Made by a program: the position numbers and the translations under genes. A stretch of 64,000 bases of DNA from Methanomassiliicoccales archaeon UBA280 (GTDB taxonomy: Archaea; Thermoplasmatota; Thermoplasmata; SG8-5), in the NCBI GenBank assembly GCA_002499085.1, contig DAKD01000028.1, positions 23,878 to 87,877 of the forward strand, given 5' to 3'. This document shows, piece after piece, positions 27,376-34,853 of the stretch. Position 1 is the stretch's first letter, and every line of letters begins with the position of its first letter. Under the pieces are notes generated by a model. It searched no databases, was not told the origin of the DNA, and saw only the letters and a list, made by a program, of their open reading frames with translations.

Positions 27376-28241
27376 GGGTTGCCCTGCAGGGACTCCAGCA
27401 CCCTTGCCCATATCGCCCGAAGCTCGGCCGAGAATGGGCCGTCCGAATGCTCAATGACAGTCTTCCCTGCGATCATCGCTTCGGTCGTGACATTGTCGTA
27501 AGGCAGGCGCCCGGCCAGCTTCACGCCGCTGTCCAGGCAGAACCGTTCCAGCTTATCCGCCATCTGGAGATTTAGGTCAGCCTTGTTCACCAGCATCATG
27601 GCCGGTATCCTGAAATGCTTTGCCACGCCCAGGACCCGCTCCGCATCGTGCACTCCCGATACTGTCGGTTCCGAGACGACAAGGACAATGTCCACACCGG
27701 CTATCGCCGAAATGACAGGGCAGCCTATCCCGGGCGGCCCGTCGATTATTATCAGCTCGCGGCCCTGTTCCCTGGCAAGCCGCTTGGCGTTCTCCCTCAC
27801 GAGGGACACGAGCATGCCCGAGGCTTCCTCGGCCGTTTTGAGCGCGGCATGCGCCATGGGCCCGAACCTTGTCTCCGACAGATAGGCATGGCCGGATATC
27901 CTGTCCACAAGCTCTATGGCCTTGGCTGGACAGACAAACTCGCACACGCCGCAGCCCTCGCAGCCGGTGCTTTTAATGTTAAAATCCTCGTCGATGGCGT
28001 TGAACCGGCAGTGCTCCAGGCACTTGCCGCAGGATATGCATTTATCCGGGTCCTTCCTGGCCATCTTCAGGCCCTTGAACTCCATTGTCTCCCTGATTTC
28101 CGGATTCAGGATGAGGTGAAGGTCCGCGGCATCCACATCGCAGTCTGCCAGCACCGCATTCTTTGCCAGGGATGCGAATGCCGCCGTCACTGTGGTCTTG
28201 CCAGTTCCGCCCTTGCCGCTTATGACAGTGAGCTGCTTCAC
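27372..28241 (-). CDS. MinD/Mrp-type ATPase with inserted ferredoxin domain (first)
   Basis: 289 residues from a GTG at 28239-28241, which overlaps the upstream stop as GTGA. The deviant Walker A GKGGTGKTT is at 9-17. Two 4Fe-4S ferredoxin motifs follow (Cys68, 71, 74, 78 and Cys94, 97, 100, 104), then the switch IIIDGPPGIGCPVIS. This arrangement is found in archaeal and anaerobic bacterial ATPases next to NifX-like genes and presumed to handle iron-sulfur clusters. It is paralogous to the next gene upstream. Confidence 0.9.
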   Translation of the reverse strand: MKQLTVISGKGGTGKTTVTAAFASLAKNAVLADCDVDAADLHLILNPEIRETMEFKGLKMARKDPDKCISCGKCLEHCRFNAIDEDFNIKSTGCEGCGVCEFVCPAKAIELVDRISGHAYLSETRFGPMAHAALKTAEEASGMLVSLVRENAKRLAREQGRELIIIDGPPGIGCPVISAIAGVDIVLVVSEPTVSGVHDAERVLGVAKHFRIPAMMLVNKADLNLQMADKLERFCLDSGVKLAGRLPYDNVTTEAMIAGKTVIEHSDGPFSAELRAIWARVLESLQGNP

Positions 28242-29074
28242 CTGCCCACCTCCTTCGTTATCCTGGCATGGAGGTCCCTGAACTTGGCCTTCCACTCGGG
28301 CATCTCCCGCACGAATGGAATGCCTTTGGAGTACAGCTCTGCAATTTCTTGGCTCTGCGGTATCTCCATGAGCAGCCTGATATTCTGCTCGGAGCAGTGC
28401 CTCTGGACCCTGTCGTCTCCGGAACCCATGCGGTTGACTATCACGCCGAACCGAAGGCCCATAAGCCTGGCGACCTCGATTGCCAGCTTAAGGTCGTGAA
28501 GGCCGAACGGTGTGGGCTCTGTCACAAGAATCACGTAATCGGCGTCAGACATGGTTTCTATCACCGGGCAGGCAGTGCCCGGGGGCGAGTCCATTATCAC
28601 GGTTCTCGATGCATCGATATGGGATTTCAGCCGCTTTATGACAGGCGTGGCCATGGGCTCGCCTATGTTCAGCAGACCGGACCAGAAATCCATTCCCCCT
28701 ACATCCGCATGGTAAATTCTGCCTATGGGCCTGGGAACCTCGGCGATGGCTTCCTCCGGGCACACCAGGGTGCAGCCTCCGCAGCCGTGGCACATCTCCG
28801 GGAAGAAAAGTGTGTCCTGCTTGAATGTCACCAGGGCATTGTACCGGCAGAACTCGGCGCACTTGCCGCAGTTGGTGCACTTGCCTTTGTCTATCAGCGG
28901 CACGGTAAGGTTCACAGACTCGGCCTCTTCCAGTTCCTTGCCGAGGAACAGATGCCCGTTCGGGTTCTCCACGTCGCAGTCTATGAGCTGCACATTGTCC
29001 AGGCTCAGGGCAAGGTTCACCGCGACCGTTGTCTTGCCTGTCCCGCCTTTACCGCTTGCTACCGCAATTCTCAT
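28238..29074 (-). CDS. MinD/Mrp-type ATPase with inserted ferredoxin domain (second)
   Basis: 278 residues from the ATG at 29072-29074. Walker A SGKGGTGKTT (7-16), ferredoxin cysteines 66, 69, 72, 76 and 95, 98, 101, 105, and VIMDSPPGTACPVIE match its downstream paralogue. Its start overlaps the end of the NifX-like gene by 26 bases. The tandem pair may form a heterodimer, as deviant Walker A ATPases act as dimers; that is inference. Confidence 0.9.
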   Translation of the reverse strand: MRIAVASGKGGTGKTTVAVNLALSLDNVQLIDCDVENPNGHLFLGKELEEAESVNLTVPLIDKGKCTNCGKCAEFCRYNALVTFKQDTLFFPEMCHGCGGCTLVCPEEAIAEVPRPIGRIYHADVGGMDFWSGLLNIGEPMATPVIKRLKSHIDASRTVIMDSPPGTACPVIETMSDADYVILVTEPTPFGLHDLKLAIEVARLMGLRFGVIVNRMGSGDDRVQRHCSEQNIRLLMEIPQSQEIAELYSKGIPFVREMPEWKAKFRDLHARITKEVGR

Positions 29075-29465
29075 GGTGCCCGTGTCCGTCCCCGTGTCCC
29101 TCGCCCCTGAACGCATGCTGCTGGCATGCTGTCTCGCTTGTCGCGAGCTGGAGCTTTCCTGCCTTCCAGGCGTTGATGGCGTCGGCGACCGTTCCGGATG
29201 CGCCGACATAGACCTTGATGCCCTTTTCCTCGAACATCTGTATGGCTTTCCTTCCGAGCCCGCCGCATATCATTATCTCCGCTCCCTGGCCCGATATCAG
29301 ATCGGGAGCGTATCCTGTCCCGCCCATGTGCAGCGTGTTGTTGGGTATCACGCAGACCTTTCCCGATTCTGTGTCCACGACCGTGTATGTCGGGACCCTT
29401 CCGAAATGCTCGCCCACGGATTCATCCATTCCCCTGTCTCCCATCGTCGGTATGCATACTTTCAT
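29049..29465 (-). CDS. NifX/NifB-like dinitrogenase cofactor domain protein (His-rich tail)
   Basis: 138 residues from the ATG at 29463-29465 with GAGGTGA upstream. MKVCIPTMGDRGMDESVGEHFGR at the N-terminus and ICGGLGRKAIQMF and VGASGTVADAINAW are typical of the NifX/NafY fold that carries iron-molybdenum cofactor precursors. The tail (HGDGHGHHENC) is His-rich and may bind metal. No nitrogenase genes are in the window, so a general iron-sulfur role is more likely. Confidence 0.88.
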   Translation of the reverse strand: MKVCIPTMGDRGMDESVGEHFGRVPTYTVVDTESGKVCVIPNNTLHMGGTGYAPDLISGQGAEIMICGGLGRKAIQMFEEKGIKVYVGASGTVADAINAWKAGKLQLATSETACQQHAFRGEGHGDGHGHHENCGSKR

Positions 29466-29469
29466 CAAA

Positions 29470-29835
29470 TCACCTCATTCCTGAATGGGATGCGACGCTC
29501 GCAGTCCCTGCCTCGCTGAGCTTTCCGTCCTTCCATTGCTGAACTGCCTGGCTGACTGTGCCACTGGCTCCGATGAAGGCCTTTATCCCGGCGGCCCTGA
29601 GCGCGTCAAAGGCATTGGGACCGACATCCCCAGTTATGAGAATCTCGACGCCAAGGTCGGATATGGCCTTGGCAGCCATGGGTCCGGCTCCGCCCCTCTG
29701 CATCGTGCCGGCATTGTCATGTGCAGAAAACTTCATGGTTTCCGAATCCAGTACGATGAAGTACTGGCACCTGCCGAATCTCGGGTCGGTCTGTGCGTTC
29801 AAATCCTGTCCTGCGGATGTTATGGCTATTTTCAT
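29470..29835 (-). CDS. NifX/NifB-like domain protein
   Basis: 121 residues. MKIAITSAGQDLNAQTDPRF, RCQYFIVLDSETM, EILITGDVGPNAFDALRAAG and FIGASGTVSQAVQQW are the NifX-like fold. It is a paralogue of the next gene and lies four bases before it. Such small proteins are usually encoded beside MinD-type ferredoxin ATPases, as here. Confidence 0.9.
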   Translation of the reverse strand: MKIAITSAGQDLNAQTDPRFGRCQYFIVLDSETMKFSAHDNAGTMQRGGAGPMAAKAISDLGVEILITGDVGPNAFDALRAAGIKAFIGASGTVSQAVQQWKDGKLSEAGTASVASHSGMR

Positions 29836-29860
29836 GATATCACAACATAAATTGTGCCGG

Positions 29861-30229
29861 TTACTTCTTCTCTTTCGCCAGCTCCTTCATCCGGGCTTTC
29901 ACGTCCCCGAGTTCGGCCTCCAGGTCCTTCACCAGGGTCTCAAGGAATGTCTTCTCCTCTTCGGGCGAAGGTCCCCTGTAAACCGGTACTGTCCCGACAT
30001 ATGGGTCGGGCGGCGCATATGCCGGGCCGTAGCTGCCGAAGCCCCTTCCGAAGCCTCTGCCGAATCCTCGCCCGCGGCCCATACCGCGTCCGTAACCCCT
30101 TCCGAAACCGCGTCCCCCAATCGGGTTCGCGTATCCCGGGCGATCGTATCCTGCGCAGTAACCGGCCCTTCTGCCGGTCATGGGCCCCTGTCCCCAGGGA
30201 CCTGTTCCGTCTCCGTATGGCATGTTCAT
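29861..30229 (-). CDS. DUF5320 glycine/arginine-rich small protein
   Basis: 122 residues. The N-terminus MPYGDGTGPWGQGPMTGR fits DUF5320, followed by a Gly-Arg-Phe repeat region (about 40-68, GRGFGRGYGRGMGRGRGFGR) and a charged C-terminal helix (about 87-122). The start overlaps the DUF134 stop as ATGA. Function unknown; the family usually travels with NifX-like and DUF134 genes. Confidence 0.85.
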   Translation of the reverse strand: MNMPYGDGTGPWGQGPMTGRRAGYCAGYDRPGYANPIGGRGFGRGYGRGMGRGRGFGRGFGRGFGSYGPAYAPPDPYVGTVPVYRGPSPEEEKTFLETLVKDLEAELGDVKARMKELAKEKK

Positions 30230-30555
30230 TTCCTCCTTTCTTCGTATGCGCCGGCGACGCTGTAGGCGCCCCCCCTTATCTGTATCGCCTGGCCGTTGAC
30301 CAGGGCGAAGGCCACCTTCTTTCGGGCGGCCATCAGGTCGTTCCAGAGCGTGCGCCTGGAGATTCCCATCCTCAGGGCTGCCTCGCCCTGGGTGAGGTTC
30401 TCAAGGTCAACCAGCCTCAGTGTTTCCACTTCCTCGACTGTCAGTTCAACTACCTGGAGCGCCCTGAGGGGCACCCCTGCAGGTTTGAAGAACTGGACCT
30501 CCGGTACGTCCGTGACCCATCTTGGGCATCTCTGCCTTCCGCGTCGTCCTCGCAT
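30226..30555 (-). CDS. DUF134 helix-turn-helix protein
   Basis: 109 residues from the ATG at 30553-30555. RWVTDVPEVQFFKPAGVPL is the family start, and LTQGEAALRMGISRRTLWND is a helix-turn-helix (about 58-77). A TATA box (30577-30586) is centred 26 bases upstream, so the mRNA is probably leaderless. It is first in the cluster DUF134, DUF5320, NifX-like, NifX-like, ATPase, ATPase and is likely the cluster's own regulator. Confidence 0.88.
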   Translation of the reverse strand: MRGRRGRQRCPRWVTDVPEVQFFKPAGVPLRALQVVELTVEEVETLRLVDLENLTQGEAALRMGISRRTLWNDLMAARKKVAFALVNGQAIQIRGGAYSVAGAYEERRK

Positions 30556-30559
30556 GATG

Positions 30560-30607
30560 TTGCATATATGAGAAGAAATATATAAACTTTTTGCATATTT
30601 GCGCAAA
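30560..30607 (-). promoter_or_regulatory. Promoter and operator-like repeats of the DUF134 cluster
   Basis: A TATA box (30577-30586) is flanked by two TTGCATAT copies (30560-30567 and 30591-30598), 31 bases apart (about three helical turns). The palindrome TTTGCGCAAA (30598-30607) lies just upstream. The layout suggests binding by a repressor or activator, possibly the DUF134 protein. Confidence 0.5.
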
Positions 30608-30728
30608 AAATGCTCTGAACTGCGACATGGCAGAATTCGCGATGTGCGTGGCCTTGCAAATTTATAGGAGGACGGACAGCGCGGCATAGAATGAGCTAAA
30701 CCGCCGCGCTGCCCGCATGAAAAATCAT

Positions 30729-30866
30729 TCAGTTCCAGTTCTCGTAGCTGAACCTGATGCCGAGTTTCTTGAGCTGGCGGTGAAGCTTCTGGCGCTTCTC
30801 TGCGTCATAGTCGAACGGGTAGATGGTTATCTTCTCGTAGTCCATCTCTGTCTTCTTGCCCTGCAT
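30729..30866 (-). CDS. Small basic protein, 45 residues, unknown function
   Basis: ATG at 30864-30866 (a GTG three codons earlier is in frame), TGA at 30729-30731. The product reads MDYEKITIYPFDYDAEKRQK in its middle and ends in RQLKKLGIRFSYENWN. Codons are G/C-ending like those of nearby genes. ATAAATATTT (30881-30890) is a TATA-like element about 20 bases upstream. It is divergent from the Lrp-type regulator, 78 bases apart. Confidence 0.55.
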   Translation of the reverse strand: MQGKKTEMDYEKITIYPFDYDAEKRQKLHRQLKKLGIRFSYENWN

Positions 30867-30944
30867 TTTGTTCACCCATTAAATATTTATGTCTGTGACA
30901 TATAAGGAATGTTGTAATAGGTCATTGTAACAGAAGGTGAATAA

Positions 30945-31484
30945 ATGCCCGAAAATGAGACGAAAAGTAAAAACGAGCTCCTGGACGAGAGAATAATGAA
31001 CGCCCTGCTCTCGGACCCGACGAGAAGCGACATGGAGATAGCCAGGGACCTAGGGACATACCGCCAGAAAGTATGGCGCAAGAAGAAGCAGCTGGAGGAC
31101 GACGGCATAATATGGGGCTACACGGCCGTTCTGGACGAGAAGAGGCTGGGACATGTGTGCTACATCGTGCTGATGAAAACGAAGCCCATGAACGAGGGGC
31201 TGGTCAACACACTCATCAAACGGCTCATCGAGGAAGGGCCCAGGAAGCAGAACGTGCGCCTCACCAATTTCTTCTACGTGAACGGAGAGTTCGACTGGGT
31301 GCTGAGGTTCTCTGCGCCGGACCATGCCACGGCCAGGCGTTACTACGACACCCTGAGGGTGATATACGACGACTATCTGCTGGAGAAGCCCGTGATGATA
31401 GACGTCAACATGTGCCTTGTGTCCGAGGGAAAGCGTAACCCCCAGATTGCCGAGCTGCACGATTTCATACCGCCGAACAGGTAA
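30945..31484 (+). CDS. Lrp/AsnC-family transcriptional regulator
   Basis: 179 residues. A winged helix-turn-helix (about 10-60, with DMEIARDLGTYRQKVWRKKK) precedes an ASNC-type effector domain (about 65-160). A TATA-like ACATATAAGG near 30898-30906 and AAGGTGA before the ATG are its probable signals. The stop codon TAA (31482-31484) lies inside the left end of the following repeat element, so that insertion sets or borders the C-terminus (FIPPNR). Confidence 0.85.
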   Translation: MPENETKSKNELLDERIMNALLSDPTRSDMEIARDLGTYRQKVWRKKKQLEDDGIIWGYTAVLDEKRLGHVCYIVLMKTKPMNEGLVNTLIKRLIEEGPRKQNVRLTNFFYVNGEFDWVLRFSAPDHATARRYYDTLRVIYDDYLLEKPVMIDVNMCLVSEGKRNPQIAELHDFIPPNR

Positions 31485-31688
31485 ACTACCAGCCCCTGAA
31501 GAGGCTGGCATTTGATTACAGGGCTGGAAGTTTACAGAGGGGCGGTTGCATGCCTATCCATCGGGGCTTTAAGGCCCCGATTTCCGATGGGACGGATTTC
31601 ACGGCATGCAACGGTCTATCCACGTTTACTGCCCTGCGCTTTCATCCAGGCCTTTAAAGGCCTGGCGTTCAGCTTTTATGGCACTAAA
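31481..31688. mobile_element. Non-autonomous IS200/IS605-like element, copy B
   Basis: 208 bases. Left end GTAAACTACCAGCCCCTGAA with GGGCTGGAAGTTTAC at 31521-31535; right part GCATGCAACGGTCTATCC, CGTTTACTGCCCT, CGCTTTCATCCAGGCC and ends at GCACTAAA. Internal hairpins include ATCGGGGC/GCCCCGAT and the palindrome CCAGGCCTTTAAAGGCCTGG. It fits exactly between two genes and supplies the stop codon of the Lrp gene. Shorter than copy A because the inner parts differ. Confidence 0.6.
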
Positions 31689-31689
31689 C

Positions 31690-32724
31690 TCACCTGAACT
31701 TGGCAAGTTCCAGGTTCTTCGCGGACTGCTCCAGGATCTGTATCTTGACGGCACTGTCCTTTGTCAGCAGCGGAACTGCATCGTCGACCTGCTTGGCCAC
31801 ATGGAACGTGTCCGAGTGCACGAGAAGCAGCGGGACCTTGGCCATCGCGGCCTTCGATATGATGTTGGAAGACGGCAGGATGTTATTCGTGAGCACTATC
31901 CCGGCCGTGTCGGATTCGAGCGCTGCCAGGATTATGTCTGCCCGGTCGCCGCTTGTGATGATCAGCTTGCCGTCTTTCTTGAAGGCCGGCTCCCTCTGGG
32001 CTGCGGAAGCGGACATGGCGCCGACGAAGATGTTCTTCACCGGCCTGAGCAGTTCCTGGTCGCCTGCCAGAACCTTTGCGAAAAGCATGTCAGCAAGGTA
32101 GTTCATGGAGAACTGTGTGAGCGTCTCGCTGTACGGCACGATGCCGAGAACCTCTATGCCCATTGCTTTGATTGCATCCGTGTGCGTGGCCCTGAAGTCA
32201 TCGATGTCCGCGACCTTGTTGATTATGACGCCCAGGAGCTTGGCGCCGTGCATGTTCACAGATTTCCTGATGTATGCAAGGTCGTCCATGACTGTGTCAT
32301 CCGTGCCTGCGAGGACTATGACCAGCTTGGCGTCGAGATCCTTTGCTACCGAGACGGCATCAAGGTTTACTGACGCGCCGTATCTCAGGTTCTTTCCGGA
32401 TTCCACGAACAGGATGTCTGAGTTCTGTTCGATGCGCGAGACAATCTCCAGCAGCTTGGATTTCCTTCCCGGATCGTCGTACATGTAACCGAGCTTGGAA
32501 TGCTCGAATCCCATGGTGATGTCCTCCGGCTTGTCCTTGAGCCCGAAAATGTTGGTCACCAGGGCGGAATCGTAATCCCACAGCCTTTTCTTCTGGTAGA
32601 TGAGGCGGTCGCCCATCGGCTTCATGTAGCCGACCTTCAGGCCCATGGCCTTTCCTATTCCCACTATCATGCTGGTCTTTCCAGCGCTCTCGCTCATCGA
32701 TGCGAACACTATCCTCGGATTCAT
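31690..32724 (-). CDS. BioD-like P-loop/DRTGG domain protein
   Basis: 344 residues. The N-terminal P-loop domain (SESAGKTSMIVGIGKAMG, about 10-27, then YMKPMGDR) resembles dethiobiotin synthetase and the phosphate-acetyltransferase N-terminal domain. The C-terminal DRTGG-like domain (about 215-335) contains DRADIILAALESDTAGIVLT. Such proteins often lie beside acyl-CoA synthetases and may sense or regulate them. Its start overlaps the synthetase stop by four bases. Confidence 0.85.
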   Translation of the reverse strand: MNPRIVFASMSESAGKTSMIVGIGKAMGLKVGYMKPMGDRLIYQKKRLWDYDSALVTNIFGLKDKPEDITMGFEHSKLGYMYDDPGRKSKLLEIVSRIEQNSDILFVESGKNLRYGASVNLDAVSVAKDLDAKLVIVLAGTDDTVMDDLAYIRKSVNMHGAKLLGVIINKVADIDDFRATHTDAIKAMGIEVLGIVPYSETLTQFSMNYLADMLFAKVLAGDQELLRPVKNIFVGAMSASAAQREPAFKKDGKLIITSGDRADIILAALESDTAGIVLTNNILPSSNIISKAAMAKVPLLLVHSDTFHVAKQVDDAVPLLTKDSAVKIQILEQSAKNLELAKFR

Positions 32725-34853
32725 TTTCTTTCACCCCTGTTGTCGGATAACAGAATTCTCACATCCACTGCCATGGCACCGTGCCCCTGCTCATACACCA
32801 TGAGGGGATTGATTTCTATGTCTGATATATCTTCGCATTTTCGTATGACATCCCCCAATTTAATTATTGTGTCGACAATGCTCTCAATGTCGCGCTGGGT
32901 CTCCCCGCGCACGCCCAGCAGAAGCGAGTAGGACCTGATGTCCTTCAGCATGCTGATTATCTCCCTGCGGTCCAGCGGCAGCGCCCTGAAGGCCACGTCC
33001 TTCAGCACCTCGACATAGATGCCCCCGAGCCCGAACATCATGACAGGCCCGAAGGCGCGGTCACGCCTGGCGCCTATTATGGTCTCGGTGCCCTTCTGTA
33101 TCATCTTGACTATCTCCACGCCCTTGATGACTGCGTCAGGCTTGTATTTCCTGGCGTTCCGGATTATGGCCTGGTACGCGTCCATCACTTCCTCCTTGTT
33201 CAGGAGGTCCAGGGCAACGCCGCCCGCGTCGCTCTTGTGAATAATATCCTTGGAGGCGATCTTCATCACCACGGGATAGCCTATACTCTCCGAGAATTCC
33301 ACTGCCTCGCGTATGTTCGTGGCTATCCTGCTCTTGGGCACCGGGATGCCTGCGGCTTCCATCAGCGCCTGGGCTTCGTGGGACAGCAGGAATGCCCTGC
33401 CTTCCGCCCTGACCTCGGAAATTATGCCGGACATGCAGTCGAGGTCCATCGGCGGCTCCTCGGCCGGCTCAGAGATCCTGGTCAGCCTGTCCATATGCCT
33501 GAACATCGTGCCGAAGCACTGGACCGCTTCGTAGACATCGCCGAACACTGGTACGCCCTGGCGCCTCAGTTCCCTGATGCAGTCCTCCACCTCCTCGCCG
33601 CCGACCAGCGAGAACACTATCGGCTTGCCGTTCTTCCGGTACCGGTTGACATTGCTGACTATCATCTCCGAGTAAGTGGACTTGTCGAAGTCCGCAGTCT
33701 GGCAGTAAAGCGCGATGACTGCATGGATTCTCGCGTCGTTCATGGCCGCGACAAGGCCCCCGTCGTAATGCTTGGCCAGCGCCTGGCCAGTTATGTCGAT
33801 AGGGTTCTTCGTGGAGCCGAAATCAGGTGTAACGGAGCCGAATATCTCTTTTGTGGCGACATGGTCATCGAACAGGTCGACCTTGTACTTCTCGCATGCG
33901 TCAGTCGCCATCACCCCCACACCGCCGCCGTTCGTGATTATGACTGTGCTGCGGCCCTTGGGCACGGGCGTGCTTGCAAGGAACTTGCACCAGTTGAATG
34001 CCTCCTGAAGGCTTTCCGCGCGGAGCACGCCGCACTGCTTCATGACCGAGTCGAATATTTCGTCCGTTCCGGCGAGAGCGCCCGTGTGGGACGCCGCGGC
34101 CAGTGCGCCGCGCTTCGACCTGCCCGATTTGATGACTATGACCGGTTTCCTGGCCGTGGCCCTCTTCATCATCTCGGCCATCCTCTCGCCGCTGTGCACG
34201 CCCTCGATGTAAAGCATTATGATCTTTGTCTCATCATCAGCGATGAGGTATTCCAGGAGCTCGGCTTCCTCTATGTCGGCCTTGTTGCCGACCGAGACAA
34301 TGGCGCTGAGCCCGATGTTCTCGGTTGCGGTTTTGCCTATCATCGCTATTCCCAGGGCGCCGCTCTGCGTCACGATGGCCACATTGCCCTTCCTCACGTC
34401 CCTCGGTCCGAAGGTGGCGTTCAGGCCCACCTTTCCGGAATAGATGCCGAATATGTTGGGTCCGAGCACCCTCATGCCGTGCTGATGGGCGTATTCGACT
34501 ATTCTTTTCTCCTCTTCGTTGTTGCCGACTTCGGAAAATCCCGAGGTGATGATCACGAGGAACTTCACGCCCTTCCTGGCGCATGACTCGACCGCGCCGA
34601 AAACGGACTTCGCGGGTATTGCGATGACAGCCATGTCCACCGGCCCTTCGATCTGCTGCAGATCCGTGAAGACCCTGAGGCCGCAGATTTCCCCGCCCTT
34701 GACATTGACCGGATGAATCTTGCCTTTGAAGCTAATGGCCGTGAGGTTCTCCATCAGCTTGCATCCGACCTTGTTCTTCTCCCCGGAGGCTCCGATTACC
34801 GCCACGGACCTTGGCTCGAAGAGGTATTTTATGTCCGGGGATTCCGTGTTCAG
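32721..34853 (-). CDS. ADP-forming acyl-CoA synthetase (acetate-CoA ligase type), fused alpha and beta
   Basis: 710 residues if begun at CTG 34851-34853. Domains in order: CoA-binding (RSVAVIGASGEKNKVG, about 15-30), succinyl-CoA-ligase-like (about 160-440, with catalytic His in AAASHTGALAG) and ATP-grasp (about 490-710, GYPVVMKIASKDIIHKSDAGG). It converts acyl-CoA, ADP and phosphate to acid, CoA and ATP. Family members have about 15 residues before the CoA-binding strand, which the first ATG/GTG/TTG-type start (GTG 34805) would remove. CTG overlaps the upstream stop as CTGA, with GGGAGGG before it, so a CTG start is my choice. Confidence 0.85.
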   Translation of the reverse strand: MNTESPDIKYLFEPRSVAVIGASGEKNKVGCKLMENLTAISFKGKIHPVNVKGGEICGLRVFTDLQQIEGPVDMAVIAIPAKSVFGAVESCARKGVKFLVIITSGFSEVGNNEEEKRIVEYAHQHGMRVLGPNIFGIYSGKVGLNATFGPRDVRKGNVAIVTQSGALGIAMIGKTATENIGLSAIVSVGNKADIEEAELLEYLIADDETKIIMLYIEGVHSGERMAEMMKRATARKPVIVIKSGRSKRGALAAASHTGALAGTDEIFDSVMKQCGVLRAESLQEAFNWCKFLASTPVPKGRSTVIITNGGGVGVMATDACEKYKVDLFDDHVATKEIFGSVTPDFGSTKNPIDITGQALAKHYDGGLVAAMNDARIHAVIALYCQTADFDKSTYSEMIVSNVNRYRKNGKPIVFSLVGGEEVEDCIRELRRQGVPVFGDVYEAVQCFGTMFRHMDRLTRISEPAEEPPMDLDCMSGIISEVRAEGRAFLLSHEAQALMEAAGIPVPKSRIATNIREAVEFSESIGYPVVMKIASKDIIHKSDAGGVALDLLNKEEVMDAYQAIIRNARKYKPDAVIKGVEIVKMIQKGTETIIGARRDRAFGPVMMFGLGGIYVEVLKDVAFRALPLDRREIISMLKDIRSYSLLLGVRGETQRDIESIVDTIIKLGDVIRKCEDISDIEINPLMVYEQGHGAMAVDVRILLSDNRGERK

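Noticed and set aside
29049..29835. Nitrogenase locus
   Set aside because: NifX-like domains occur without nifH, nifD or nifK; the linked ATPases are MinD-type with ferredoxin inserts.
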